Shown: positions 53,487 through 62,644, numbered from the stretch's first letter. The stretch is DNA of 64,000 nt from Celeribacter naphthalenivorans (GCF_020524585.1 NZ_JAIVLK010000002.1:248001-312000), one strand, 5' to 3'. A program made the numbers and translations. Notes: generated by a model not told the origin, from the sequence alone.

Positions 53487-53888
53487 CTAAAACCACGCAA
53501 TTTCCCCGGAGTCGTCTTCGGAGAGCGCAAAGGGCGCGTCGATATTGTCAAACAGCTTATGCGCCAGATGTCTGAGGCGAATGACCTCGCTTAAAGGGTC
53601 GATCTGCACCGTGGCGGATTCGGCTTGGGCTGCCAAATGCCCCATGACGCGTTGCAGATCGTCGATGGTTTGATGCAAGCGGTCAATCGCTTGCAAGCTG
53701 CGCTGAACCGCCGGGGACAGCGATTTTGCTTCGGCAAGGGTCGGGCCCAAGGCGATCTGAACCTCTGCCGCAAGGATGACAAGCGCGACCATTTCATCTT
53801 GGATGCGCTTGTTCAAAGTCCCAAGCGGGATGGCCGCGGGCGCATTTGTGCCGCTCTCTTGCGGGGCGTGTTCAGCATAGGCTTTCAT
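53487..53888 (-). CDS. Hypothetical protein at the end of the chemotaxis operon
   Basis: This 133-residue protein is mostly helical, with a four-helix-bundle look: IQDEMVALVILAAEVQIALG, VQRSLQAIDRLHQTIDDLQRVMGHLAAQAE. There is no signal peptide or membrane segment. I do not recognise a family. Its start overlaps the stop of the cheY-like gene by 1 bp, so it is translated with the chemotaxis genes. It could be a CheA-docking, phosphatase or HPt-like helper; there is no clear phosphorylatable His motif. Confidence 0.75.
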   Translation of the reverse strand: MKAYAEHAPQESGTNAPAAIPLGTLNKRIQDEMVALVILAAEVQIALGPTLAEAKSLSPAVQRSLQAIDRLHQTIDDLQRVMGHLAAQAESATVQIDPLSEVIRLRHLAHKLFDNIDAPFALSEDDSGEIAWF

Positions 53889-54274
53889 CAGAGTTTGCCC
53901 ACGATTGCTTCGATCGCCCCGCGCAGCCCTGCCGGATCGAATGGTTTTTTCAGAAAGTTGTTCATCCCGAGGCGCTTGCCCATGTCGATGATTTCCCGGT
54001 CGGCCCGCCCAGTGATCAAGAGAAAGCCGACACCGCGCGTCGGGCCGTTGGAGCGCAGGGCATGCAAAAGCTGCAGGCCATCCATGCCCGGCATGTTGTA
54101 ATCCGAAATCACGAGATGCACGGGATAGGCGGCCAGTTTCTGAAGTGCGGACGGCCCATCTGCTGCGCTGGCAACATTTCTGATGCCATATGAATCCAAA
54201 GCGTTCGTAATAAGTCCACGGCTCGTAGACATATCATCAACGACCATGACACGGAGTTGATCTCTAAGTGCCAT
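53888..54274 (-). CDS. cheY: CheY-like single-domain response regulator
   Basis: This 128-residue receiver domain has acidic pocket VMVVDDMSTSR, phospho-acceptor Asp in LVISDYNMPGMDG, Thr in FLLITGRADRE and Lys in NFLKKPFDPAG. It overlaps the cheR stop by 1 bp. Phosphorylated by the CheA of this operon, it would bind the flagellar switch or act as a phosphate sink; a second CheY is encoded at 58019-58390. Confidence 0.92.
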   Translation of the reverse strand: MALRDQLRVMVVDDMSTSRGLITNALDSYGIRNVASAADGPSALQKLAAYPVHLVISDYNMPGMDGLQLLHALRSNGPTRGVGFLLITGRADREIIDMGKRLGMNNFLKKPFDPAGLRGAIEAIVGKL

Positions 54275-55191
54275 CAGACAGGTCCTTTACTTTCATGCGC
54301 ACCGATTGGTGCGGGTGATGAGATGGTTTGTTTTGTTTTGTAGGTCGTGACGCCTGCGCTTTCGAAAAGCTGCGTCACGCTTTCGTTGAGACGTTCCGAA
54401 TGTCCGAGCATCAGCCAGCCCCCAGGTTCCAGGATGTTGGCATAGCGTTTGTACAATCGAATTTGAGTTTCCTCGTCGAAGTAGATCACGACATTTCGGC
54501 AGAAAATGGCATCAAACTTTCCCTTCATTGGCCAATCGGCATGAAGGTTGAGCTGACGGAAGGACACCATGTTTCTGACGTTGGGAGTCACCGTCAGAGT
54601 GTCTTCGCCATCCTGATGGCTTTTCGTGAAAAAACTCGCAATCGTCTGGTCGGTGAGCCCCGTCGTCAATGATCCGAAGTATTGGCCGCTTTTGGCACGG
54701 GCCAGCACTTCTGGGTCAATGTCCGTCGCGAGGATTTTCAGATCTTTCTGTGCCAAATCTGGCGCAGCTTTCAAAAGCGTCATCGCGATGGAGTAAGGTT
54801 CCTGACCGTTCGAGCAGCCGGCTGACCAGATTCTGACTTTTCCACCATTCGCCAGCTTTTGTTTCAGATGGGGAAGGATGGTGCCTGCCAGGTACTCGAA
54901 GTGATGATTTTCCCGAAAGAAATGCGAGACATTCGTTGTGAGCGCAGAAATGAAATTGTTCATTTCCGTGCGGTCTCCCGAGGCTTCCAGAAAATCAAGA
55001 TAATCGTCAAAACTGGACATTTTGAGCGCGCGCAGGCGTCGTGTCAGACGAGACTTGACCATGGAAACCTTTGACGCAGCCAGAACGATCCCGGCTTCAC
55101 GCGCGGCTATTGCGGCAATGCGTGAAAAGGCACGATCAGAGATTGCGCTGGCCATTTTGGGGTGGCCGTTGATGGGAGACAGTTCGCTCAA
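54274..55191 (-). CDS. cheR: Chemoreceptor glutamate methyltransferase CheR
   Basis: This 305-residue protein has an N-terminal helical CheR domain (about residues 20-75, LRALKMSSFDDYLDFLEAS, NNFISALTTNVSHFFREN) and a SAM-dependent methyltransferase domain (VRIWSAGCSNGQEPYSIAMTL, IFCRNVVIYFDEETQIRLY, GWLMLGHSERL). It methylates receptor glutamates for adaptation. It overlaps cheW by 4 bp and cheY by 1 bp. The demethylase CheB is not in the cluster. Confidence 0.94.
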   Translation of the reverse strand: MSELSPINGHPKMASAISDRAFSRIAAIAAREAGIVLAASKVSMVKSRLTRRLRALKMSSFDDYLDFLEASGDRTEMNNFISALTTNVSHFFRENHHFEYLAGTILPHLKQKLANGGKVRIWSAGCSNGQEPYSIAMTLLKAAPDLAQKDLKILATDIDPEVLARAKSGQYFGSLTTGLTDQTIASFFTKSHQDGEDTLTVTPNVRNMVSFRQLNLHADWPMKGKFDAIFCRNVVIYFDEETQIRLYKRYANILEPGGWLMLGHSERLNESVTQLFESAGVTTYKTKQTISSPAPIGAHESKGPV

Positions 55192-55655
55192 GCGACCTCC
55201 TCGCCCTGCGGGGGCATGACGGCTTCGAGGTCCAGGATACGGATCATACGGCCTTCGACGATGGTCAGGGCGGAGACGAAGGTCCTTGCCTCGTCGGCTG
55301 CAAGATCCGGTGGGGGCTGCATCTCCTCAGAGGGGATGGCCAGGATGTCGGACACGGCATCTACCATCAGGCCAGCGGTGCGCTCCCCGAGATCGACCAC
55401 GATGATGACGTTGCGCTCTGTGTCTTCGCCGGTTTGAAGGCCAAGGCGTGCCGCAAGGTCGATAATCGGAAGCACCGTGCCGCGCAGGTTGATCACGCCT
55501 TTGACGAAAAAGGGCGCATGCGGCAGGGACGTGGCTTTCGCAGAGCCGCGAATTTCTCGAACGGACATGATGTCCACGGAGTAATCCTGACCGCCAACGC
55601 GGAAGGACAAGAGTTCGATCGAAGTGGAATCGGTCTGTTTTTCGGTGTCAGTCAT
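55188..55655 (-). CDS. cheW: Chemotaxis adaptor protein CheW
   Basis: This 155-residue protein consists of one CheW-like domain with the typical phrases LLSFRVGGQDYSVDIMSVRE, FVKGVINLRGTVLPIIDLAA and AGLMVDAVSDILAI. It links CheA to the receptors. It lies 4 bp after cheA, and its stop overlaps the cheR start. No receptor (MCP) gene is seen in the window. Confidence 0.95.
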   Translation of the reverse strand: MTDTEKQTDSTSIELLSFRVGGQDYSVDIMSVREIRGSAKATSLPHAPFFVKGVINLRGTVLPIIDLAARLGLQTGEDTERNVIIVVDLGERTAGLMVDAVSDILAIPSEEMQPPPDLAADEARTFVSALTIVEGRMIRILDLEAVMPPQGEEVA

Positions 55656-55659
55656 GATC

Positions 55660-58008
55660 TTATCCTACGAGTGCTTGTTGTGGCTGGCGGATACGGGTCC
55701 GCCCCGAAGCCTGACCCACCAAATCGGTCGGATCGAGAATGAGAGCGATTTGTCCATCGCCCAGAATGGTGGCCGCTGCGATGCCGGGGACGCGACCGTA
55801 GCTGCCTTCGAGGCCTTTAATGACGACCTGACGCTGATCTTCGATCGCATCGACGGCGAGGGCGGCGCGGTTGCCATCTTCCTGACCGATCAGGAGCACG
55901 ATGCCTCCGACATAGCTGTCTTGCGGCTGGCGATAGCCAAGCTCGGCGCCAAGATCGAGCAGAGGGACGAAACCGCCACGGATTTGAACGACATGTGTCT
56001 CCGGCCCGAGGGCTTTCAGATCATTATCGGTCAATGTGAGGGTCTCGAGAATGGCATTGAGCGGAACAACGAGGGTTTCATCCGCGACACGAACCACCAT
56101 CCCGTCCAGAACCGCGAGGGTCAGGGGCAGGGAGATCGAGAATGTGGTGCCTTTGCCTTCCTGAGACGTGATGCTGATCCGTCCGCCAAGAGCCTGGATC
56201 GAACTTTTGACAACATCCATACCGACGCCACGACCAGACAGGTTGGAAATCTCGGCAGCCGTTGAAAAGCCGGGCAGGAACAGAAGGTTGTCGATGTCAC
56301 TGTCGCTCAGTTGCGCATCGGCGGGGATCAATTCCTTTTCAATGGCCTTTTGCTTGACGCGCTCTCGATTGATGCCTGCGCCATCATCACTGACTTCGAT
56401 GACGATACGACCAGAGCGGTGCTGGGCGGTCAGCGTGACATGGCCCTCACGGCTCTTGCCGCTTTCAAGACGTTTTTCCGGGCTCTCCAGACCATGATCG
56501 ACGGCGTTTCGGATCATGTGGGTGAGCGGATCGGCGAGCCGTTCAATCACGGTTTTGTCGACTTCGGTGTTTTCGCCATCCGTATAAAGGCGCACTTCCT
56601 TGCCGACGGAAGCCGAGGATTCCCGAACAATGCGGCCCATGCGCTGGAACAGAGATTTGATCGGCTGTGCGCGGATCATCATCACGGATTCCTGGATGTC
56701 GCGGGTCAGTTGCAGGAATTCTTCGAGCCCCGTGGATACGGGCGAGTTGGGCGGTAGGCCTGCTTCGGTCACGGATTGGCTCAACATGGCCTGATTGATG
56801 ACCAGCTCGCCGACGAGGTTCACGAGACGGTCGATGCGTTCGAGATCGACGCGAACGGTGGCCCGAGGTTGTGTCGGTGTGCCTGTGGCTTTGACCGGAG
56901 CGGAAGACCCGCTCTTTTCGTCTTTGGGAGCTTCGTCCAGCGTGTCGTCATCAGAGTTCACTGGAGAGGCTACTGGGAGCTTTGCAACGGGTGCTGGAGG
57001 AGTGGGTGCGGGTGCGGAGACCACTTCGATCGCCGCTGCGGGCTTTTGAGGGGGGGCAATCGGCGCAGCTTCTGGGGCTGCGGTTTCGACAGCTTTCTCG
57101 ACGGCGGGAGTCGGTGCGAGAGCAGGGGCGATCATGGCGGCGGCGCCGGTGATAGGTTTGATTTCCAGTACACAGAGGCCATCGACGAATTCGAAGACTT
57201 CGCGCACGGATTGTTCCGACTCTTCGGTGTGAACCGTCACATCCCAGGACAGATGGCCGGTGTCCGGATCGAGCTGATCGAGGTTTGGCAGGTCGCCACA
57301 ATGGCAGGTGACGGAAATGTCGCCAAGATCGCGCAGGGCGCGGAACAGATAGAGCGGTTCATTGCCCGACGCATAAAGCGCATTTTCTGGCTTGAAATGG
57401 ACCGTGAAGCCTTTGGTCGTGGTTTCCGCCAAGGGCTCTGCCGTAAGAGCAGGCAAGTCGGCGGGCAGGTCCAGAGACGGCAGACCCTCCACGGAAGGGG
57501 CCGCGTCAGGCAGGGCACTCAGGTCGGGGAGATCCGGCAGGTCCGGCAAGCCGCCGCCATCGCCAAAATCCAGCGACAAAGTTGCAGGGGTGAAGTCGAG
57601 ATCTTCCTCCTCTTCCTCTTCGATGCCCACAAGTTTGTCGAGTTTTTCGAGGACGGGTCCGGTGATGCCATCGTCGACCTGATCGTCATCACGCGCGGCA
57701 CGGACGAGATCGCCCAGAATGTCGGCACAGGCGAAGAACAGGCGAATGGCCTCGCCATCGGGATGGAACCGACCGGCGCGAACCTCGTCCATGGCGGTTT
57801 CGAACCGATGCGCAAAACGGACCAGATCATCCAGCCCAAAGGCGCCGGCGCCACCTTTGATCGAGTGCACGGCGCGGAACACGATGTTGATCGTTTCCGG
57901 GTCTGTGTCGCCATCATCCATGAGTTGGAGGCCATCCTGGAGGCTTTCCAGGAGTTCCTCGCATTCAATGAAGAAGGAGGCGCGGATTTCTGCCATCGGG
58001 TCGGACAT
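55660..58008 (-). CDS. cheA: Chemotaxis histidine kinase CheA
   Basis: This 782-residue kinase has an HPt domain with phospho-His in FRAVHSIKGGAGAFG (about residue 49), a long Pro/Ala/Asp-rich linker with a central region of about residues 200-290, a dimerisation domain (VDLERIDRLVNLVGELVINQ), and an ATPase domain with N box MIRNAVDHGLESPEKR, G1 EVSDDGAGINRERV and G2 SNLSGRGVGMDVV. It ends in a C-terminal CheW-like domain (MVVRVADETLVVPLNAIL). It phosphorylates the CheYs encoded on either side. It starts 10 bp after the upstream cheY. Confidence 0.96.
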   Translation of the reverse strand: MSDPMAEIRASFFIECEELLESLQDGLQLMDDGDTDPETINIVFRAVHSIKGGAGAFGLDDLVRFAHRFETAMDEVRAGRFHPDGEAIRLFFACADILGDLVRAARDDDQVDDGITGPVLEKLDKLVGIEEEEEEDLDFTPATLSLDFGDGGGLPDLPDLPDLSALPDAAPSVEGLPSLDLPADLPALTAEPLAETTTKGFTVHFKPENALYASGNEPLYLFRALRDLGDISVTCHCGDLPNLDQLDPDTGHLSWDVTVHTEESEQSVREVFEFVDGLCVLEIKPITGAAAMIAPALAPTPAVEKAVETAAPEAAPIAPPQKPAAAIEVVSAPAPTPPAPVAKLPVASPVNSDDDTLDEAPKDEKSGSSAPVKATGTPTQPRATVRVDLERIDRLVNLVGELVINQAMLSQSVTEAGLPPNSPVSTGLEEFLQLTRDIQESVMMIRAQPIKSLFQRMGRIVRESSASVGKEVRLYTDGENTEVDKTVIERLADPLTHMIRNAVDHGLESPEKRLESGKSREGHVTLTAQHRSGRIVIEVSDDGAGINRERVKQKAIEKELIPADAQLSDSDIDNLLFLPGFSTAAEISNLSGRGVGMDVVKSSIQALGGRISITSQEGKGTTFSISLPLTLAVLDGMVVRVADETLVVPLNAILETLTLTDNDLKALGPETHVVQIRGGFVPLLDLGAELGYRQPQDSYVGGIVLLIGQEDGNRAALAVDAIEDQRQVVIKGLEGSYGRVPGIAAATILGDGQIALILDPTDLVGQASGRTRIRQPQQALVG

Positions 58009-58018
58009 AGTGAACCTC

Positions 58019-58390
58019 TTAACCAGCCACCATTTGCAGGGCTTTTACGAGTTTTGCCGGGTCGAACGGCTTGACGATCCAGCCGGTGGCACCGGCGGCG
58101 CGGGCCTTGGCCTTGAGCTCATCGGCGCTTTCGGTGGTCAGCACGAGAATGGGGATACGGCTCCATTTCGACTCGGCACGCACAGCATCAATGAAGCCGA
58201 AACCATCCATGCGGGGCATGTTGATGTCGGTGATGATGACGTCGGGTTCGATGTCTTCGAGGACTTCAAGGCCATGCACGCCGTCCTCGGCGAGATGGGC
58301 GGTGAAGCCGGCAGAAGAAAGAGCAAGATTGAGCATATCGCGCATGGTGCGGCTGTCATCGACAGCGAGAACTTCCAGGCTCATGTCCAA
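58019..58390 (-). CDS. cheY: CheY response regulator
   Basis: This 123-residue receiver has VLAVDDSRTMRDML, Asp in VIITDINMPRMDG, Thr in ILVLTTESADE and Lys in GWIVKPFDPAKL, all canonical CheY residues. It overlaps the STAS-domain gene by 10 bp and precedes cheA by 10 bp. The two CheYs of the operon differ clearly, suggesting a motor-binding and a sink or specialised role. Confidence 0.94.
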   Translation of the reverse strand: MDMSLEVLAVDDSRTMRDMLNLALSSAGFTAHLAEDGVHGLEVLEDIEPDVIITDINMPRMDGFGFIDAVRAESKWSRIPILVLTTESADELKAKARAAGATGWIVKPFDPAKLVKALQMVAG

Positions 58391-58662
58391 GCCTCCGTTT
58401 GGGTCAGGGTTTCAGGAGAAAAGCCAAAGAGGCTCAGAATATCGACGCAGCCATCGGAGGCATTCGTCAGGCGGGTGTGTTTGCCCTGTGCGGTCCGTTG
58501 TTTGACGGTCGCAAGGATCACTTGCAGCGGGAGCGTGCCAAGGTGGCGCACGTTTCCTGCATCAATCACCAGCTCGTCATCGGTGATGGTCTTCAGTTCT
58601 TCCATGAGGGGCATCACGGACTGATAATCGAGCCGGTCGTGGAGCTGCACATGCGTTGTCAT
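58381..58662 (-). CDS. STAS-domain protein at the head of the chemotaxis operon
   Basis: This 93-residue protein matches the small STAS fold (anti-sigma antagonist-like): a beta strand then DELVIDAGNVRHLGTLPLQVIL, where the usual Asp-Ser phospho-site region reads AGNVRHLGTLP, without an obvious phosphorylatable Ser at the canonical place. It begins the operon and overlaps cheY by 10 bp. STAS proteins of this kind often head alphaproteobacterial che clusters; its role is not settled. Confidence 0.8.
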   Translation of the reverse strand: MTTHVQLHDRLDYQSVMPLMEELKTITDDELVIDAGNVRHLGTLPLQVILATVKQRTAQGKHTRLTNASDGCVDILSLFGFSPETLTQTEAWT

Positions 58663-58789
58663 GACAGCACTCCGAAATTTCGGCAGGGGTGAGGCATCTC
58701 AATATTTCCTTACATCTGCGGTCTCTCGAACCTTTAGTAAGGGGCAGGGAGTTAAAACGAGGTTACGTCGATCAAATTTTATTCGAGAC

Positions 58790-58823
58790 AAAAGAAAACG
58801 CCCCCGCCGGGGTGGCGGAGGCG
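58790..58823 (-). terminator. Rho-independent terminator of the glk transcript
   Basis: Read on the minus strand, CGCCTCCGCC and GGCGGGGGCG pair (one G-U) with a 5-nt loop and are followed by TTTTCTTTTG. It lies 24 bp after the glk stop and isolates it from the chemotaxis operon. Confidence 0.88.
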
Positions 58824-58846
58824 CATTTGTTTCGTTTTAGAATGCC

Positions 58847-59821
58847 TTACGGGTAGATGTGATGCATGTGAGAGGCACAACCGGTCAGCGCCGCATAGTC
58901 GTCCTCGATCACGGAAACCGAAAAATTCTTCATGAAGCCCGCAAAACGGCCCTTGTCACGGAAGGCTTCGTCAAAGCCGAAACGGTCGAGATAAGGCGCG
59001 ATATGGCGCGCCACGCCGCCGACCAGATAAACGCCGCCGAAGGGCAGTTGCACCAGCGAGAGGTTGCCCACGACGGTGCCGAGGATCTTGACGAAGAGCT
59101 GAGCCGCCGCCGTGGCGCGGGGATCGTCATCCGCCTCGACGCAGGCCATGATCTCGGCGGCGGATTTTTCATGCGCGTCGCCCGCTTCGGTGCCCAGAAA
59201 CAGGTAAACGCGCTCAAGGCCACGGCCAGAGAGCACATCCTCGACCGCCGGAAAACCATGCGCGGTTTCGACGAACTGACAGAGCGCCAGCTCGTGTTCA
59301 TTGCGGATCGGCAGGTTGGCGTGGCCGCATTCGGAGGGCGCCACAAGACGGCCCGCGCCGGTCTCGAACACAGGTGCTGCGTTGAACCCGGTGCCGATGC
59401 CGACCACGAGACGCACGGCCTGAGGCGAGGCTTCAGGGCCGGTGATGATCGGGCGGATATTGTCGGAGCTGACAAGGCCCAAAGCATGGCCTTGCGCCTG
59501 AAGATCGTTGAGGATCGCCACATGTTCGGCCTGACAGGCGCGGCGCAGCGTGTCCTTGTCGATGGTCCAGTCGAGATTGGTCATCGTGCCGACGCCGTCG
59601 CGCACAGGCCCCGCCACGGCGACACAGGCGCCTTTGCAATCCACATCGCCTTCTTCCGCGATATATTGCCGGAGCACGGTTTCGAGACCCGGGAATTTGC
59701 GGTTGGAATAGCGCCGGATCGTCTCGGGCAGGAGCGTCACCCCATCGGCCAGAGCCACGCGCGTGTTGGTCCCGCCGATGTCGGCCAGAAGGGTGAGGGT
59801 GTCGGCGGGATGTTTGGGCAT
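58847..59821 (-). CDS. glk: Glucokinase
   Basis: This 324-residue kinase of the bacterial Glk family has phosphate-1 motif TLLADIGGTNTRVALADG, substrate region GPVRDGVGTMTNLDWTID, catalytic Asp in AILNDLQAQGHAL, and GIGTGFNAAPV with PSECGHANLPI. It phosphorylates glucose, probably that released by the GH1 glucosidase encoded just upstream (2 bp gap). It is last in the minus-strand operon. Confidence 0.94.
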   Translation of the reverse strand: MPKHPADTLTLLADIGGTNTRVALADGVTLLPETIRRYSNRKFPGLETVLRQYIAEEGDVDCKGACVAVAGPVRDGVGTMTNLDWTIDKDTLRRACQAEHVAILNDLQAQGHALGLVSSDNIRPIITGPEASPQAVRLVVGIGTGFNAAPVFETGAGRLVAPSECGHANLPIRNEHELALCQFVETAHGFPAVEDVLSGRGLERVYLFLGTEAGDAHEKSAAEIMACVEADDDPRATAAAQLFVKILGTVVGNLSLVQLPFGGVYLVGGVARHIAPYLDRFGFDEAFRDKGRFAGFMKNFSVSVIEDDYAALTGCASHMHHIYP

Positions 59822-59823
59822 TT

Positions 59824-61164
59824 TCAGCTCCGTGCGATCATGTCTTTCAACATGTGATACGAGGCTTTGGGGGTGCGCTGCAATGTTTCAAAATCTACAT
59901 GCACCATGCCGAAGCGGCGCTCGTAGCCGAAAGCCCATTCATAGTTGTCCAAAAGCGACCAGTAGAAAAAGCCTTTGAGGTTCACGCCCTCGGCAATCGC
60001 CTGATGCATCGCGGCCAGATGGTCCTTGATATAGGTACAGCGCTCGGGGTCGTGTACCACGCCGTTTTTCACGTGATCGTCCCAAGCCATGCCGTTTTCC
60101 GTCACCACGATCGGCAGATCGCCGACATAGCGGTCCTTGAGCTTGACCAAAAGCGCGCGCAGGCCTTCGGGGCAGATCTCCCAGCCCATCTGCGTGGTGG
60201 CCAAGTGACCCTGCGCGGGTTTTGTGTGGGGCCAAGGAGAGGTGGCGTCATGGGCGACGAGTTGGCGGAAATAGTAGTTCACGCCGAGCCAGTCGATGGG
60301 CTGGGAAATCGCGGCCATATCGTCCTGCCAGCCGTTCGGCAGATGCGGCTCAAGGCCCGCGAGCGCCTCCTCAGGATAGTGCCCTTTCGCGATGGCCTCG
60401 ATGAACCAGCGGTTGTTGGTGGCGTCCTGCGTGGCGGCGGCTTGAATGTCTTTCGGATCGTCGCTGGCGGGTTGGGTGTGTTCGAAATTGATCACGATGC
60501 CAAGGTTTTTGCGGCCTCGGTCGCGCAGGCGGGTCATGGCTTCGCCATGGGCTTTGAGCACATGATGCATGGATCGGGCAGCGGCGCGGATGTCGCGGCG
60601 GCCTGGGGCGTGATGACCCAGAAAATGCGAGAGGTAAGACACGCACCACGGTTCGTTGATGGTCGCCACAGAGGCCATGCGGTCACCGATCTTATCGTCG
60701 ATCACCTCGACGAAATCGCCGAACCAGAGATGCACGTCGGGGTTGGTCCAACCGCCCAGATCGGCCAGAGCCGCGGGCATTTCCCAATGGTAGAGCGTCA
60801 GATGTGGCTCGAGGCCGCGTTCCAAAATGGCGTCGGTGAGCCGGTCGTAATAATCAAGGCCTTCGCGGTTCACGGCACCTCGGCCTTCGGGGATCACCCG
60901 CGCCCAGCTGGTGGAAAAGCGATAAGCGTCGAAACCGCCGTCTTTCAACAGGTCCATGTCTTCGCCGTAGCGGTGGTATTGATCACAGGCCAAGGCGCCG
61001 TCCTCTGCGCGCAACACATTTCCGGGCGTGGCGGCGAAGGTGTCCCAATGCGTGCGCCCCGCGCCGCCGAATTTATGGCCTTCGACCTGATAGGCGGCGG
61101 TGGCGGCGCCAAAAAGAAAGCCGTTCGGAAAATCTTTGCGGGTCAGGGAAGAGCGGGATGTCAT
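59824..61164 (-). CDS. bglA: GH1 family beta-glucosidase
   Basis: This 446-residue (beta/alpha)8 hydrolase has N-terminal FLFGAATAAYQVEGH, acid/base Glu in VATINEPWCVS, nucleophile Glu in LPIVVTENGMAWDD, and the glucose-binding C-terminus FFYWSLLDNYEWAFGYERRFG. There is no signal peptide, so it acts in the cytoplasm on imported glucosides. It lies 2 bp upstream of glk. The gap to the LacI gene contains an operator candidate at 61293-61306. Substrate beta-glucosides are expected; the agl-type context also allows a wider glucoside range. Confidence 0.95.
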   Translation of the reverse strand: MTSRSSLTRKDFPNGFLFGAATAAYQVEGHKFGGAGRTHWDTFAATPGNVLRAEDGALACDQYHRYGEDMDLLKDGGFDAYRFSTSWARVIPEGRGAVNREGLDYYDRLTDAILERGLEPHLTLYHWEMPAALADLGGWTNPDVHLWFGDFVEVIDDKIGDRMASVATINEPWCVSYLSHFLGHHAPGRRDIRAAARSMHHVLKAHGEAMTRLRDRGRKNLGIVINFEHTQPASDDPKDIQAAATQDATNNRWFIEAIAKGHYPEEALAGLEPHLPNGWQDDMAAISQPIDWLGVNYYFRQLVAHDATSPWPHTKPAQGHLATTQMGWEICPEGLRALLVKLKDRYVGDLPIVVTENGMAWDDHVKNGVVHDPERCTYIKDHLAAMHQAIAEGVNLKGFFYWSLLDNYEWAFGYERRFGMVHVDFETLQRTPKASYHMLKDMIARS

Positions 61165-61292
61165 GGGACCTCCTTGTGCTGTAGGCGGTGGATTCTACTG
61201 GCGTAGATAGCGCTAACTTTTGCGCATGGAGCGCGCCGGGGAACGCGCGCGGTTGACTCTTACATAGTCTTGAAGTCTCGCTCGAAGCAACC

Positions 61293-61306
61293 CCAAAGCG
61301 CTTTGG
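61293..61306. promoter_or_regulatory. LacI-type operator before bglA
   Basis: CCAAAGCGCTTTGG is a perfect 14-bp palindrome with the central CG typical of LacI-family sites. The identical 14 bp recurs at 62631-62644. It lies 129 bp upstream of bglA, in the 198-bp gap after the regulator gene. Confidence 0.78.
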
Positions 61307-61362
61307 ATTTGCGGCAATATAAAAATTTCTCCGAAAATACCGAAGTGGTTGAGGGGCGGGAC

Positions 61363-62394
61363 TTAGTCCTGTGGCGCCGGTCCGGTGGTGTGGCCGATGA
61401 TCAATTCTGCGTCCAAAAGCACATGGCGCAGCGGGCGTTTGGGGTCGGAAATCTGTTCCATCAGAATCTCGGCACAAATCCGGCCGGCCATGCGCACAGA
61501 GGAGCGCGTCGCGGTGTAGATCGGCTCGGCCGCACCGTTGCGCAGATAGGAGAGATCGTCGTCATGGACGATCAGCGACACATCCTTGCCGATCTTCAAC
61601 CCCGAGGTGTCGAGCGCCCGGCGCACGCCAAAGCCGACAATGATCGACGAGGCCAGAATGGCGGTGGGCGGACGGCGTGAGGCCAGCATTTCCATGGTGG
61701 CGGAAAACCCGTATTCTTCTGTCATTTCAGAAGAATAACAGAGTTCCTTGCGCTCTTTCAGGCCGGCGGCGGCCAGCGCCGCGCGATAGCCTTCGCGGCG
61801 TTTCATGGCGAAATCCATGCCCTCTAAGCCGTTCAAAAGCCCAATGCGGCGATGCCCGAGGTCTATCAGGAATTGGGTGGCGCGCTCGAACGCGCGGGTG
61901 TTGTTCATATCGACCCAGGAATATTCGCTTTCCTCGGCAATGCCCGACCGGCCATGCACCACAAAGGGCATGCCGATCTCACGCAACAGTGCGATGCGGG
62001 GATCGTTGGCCTTGGGGCCATGCACGATGACGCCATCGACGGAGCCTTTCGCGGCGATCTTGCGATAGGCTTCGGCCTCGGTTTTATCGGGCACGATGGT
62101 GAGCATCATGTCGTAATTTTCGCGCGCATAAATCTCGGAGGCGCCGGCGATGAAATCGGTGAAGACCGGGTTCACCACCTCATGTTCGGTCGACAGCGGG
62201 ATCACATGACCCACCGCATGATTGCGCCCCGTGGCCAGCCCGCGAGCGCGAATGTTGGGGGTGTAATTGTGCTGTTTGGCGGCCTTCATCACCTTGTCTC
62301 GGGTCACCTCGGAGACTTCGGGATAGCCGTTCAGCGCCCGCGACACGGTGGTCTGGGACAGGCCGAGCAGGGTAGACAGCTCTTTGAGGTTCAT
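61363..62394 (-). CDS. aglR: LacI-family regulator of glucoside utilisation (AglR-like)
   Basis: This 343-residue protein has the LacI HTH at its very N-terminus (MNLKELSTLLGLSQTTVSRALNGYPEVSE), the hinge helix (RARGLATGRNHAVG) and a sugar-binding domain with VDGVIVHGPKANDPRI and HRRIGLLNG. It is divergent from the sugar-binding protein gene and upstream of bglA-glk on the same strand, with identical palindromes in both gaps. It should repress both units until the sugar or an early derivative binds. Confidence 0.9.
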   Translation of the reverse strand: MNLKELSTLLGLSQTTVSRALNGYPEVSEVTRDKVMKAAKQHNYTPNIRARGLATGRNHAVGHVIPLSTEHEVVNPVFTDFIAGASEIYARENYDMMLTIVPDKTEAEAYRKIAAKGSVDGVIVHGPKANDPRIALLREIGMPFVVHGRSGIAEESEYSWVDMNNTRAFERATQFLIDLGHRRIGLLNGLEGMDFAMKRREGYRAALAAAGLKERKELCYSSEMTEEYGFSATMEMLASRRPPTAILASSIIVGFGVRRALDTSGLKIGKDVSLIVHDDDLSYLRNGAAEPIYTATRSSVRMAGRICAEILMEQISDPKRPLRHVLLDAELIIGHTTGPAPQD

Positions 62395-62630
62395 CTTGGG
62401 CCTTTTCAGTCATGCACAGCGTGCGCAATTTTTCCCATGCTAGCCGCGGCTTAGGGTCGCGGTAAAGCCCCTTCGCACGGTCCGTGCCGGCGGTCGTAGA
62501 GCGCGAGGGGGGAGGGGCGTGACCTTGGGTCGCCCCGCGTCGGTGGTCGAAATTTTCCACCTTGAGTGCGCGTGTCGCTTGATCACAGTCATTGACAGCG
62601 AGGGTGGCTTCGGCAAGGCTTGGAGAAATG

Positions 62631-62644
62631 CCAAAGCGCTTTGG
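62631..62644. promoter_or_regulatory. LacI-type operator before the aglE-like gene (gap 62395-62739)
   Basis: CCAAAGCGCTTTGG, identical to the site at 61293-61306, lies 95 bp before the binding-protein start in the 345-bp divergent gap. The rest of the gap contains no gene I can support; the GC-rich part near 62460-62530 shows no clear signal. Confidence 0.78.

Noticed and set aside
53275-53575. Short frames on both strands beyond the chemotaxis operon
   Set aside because: They overlap each other and the end of the 133-residue gene, are Arg-rich and have no start signals.
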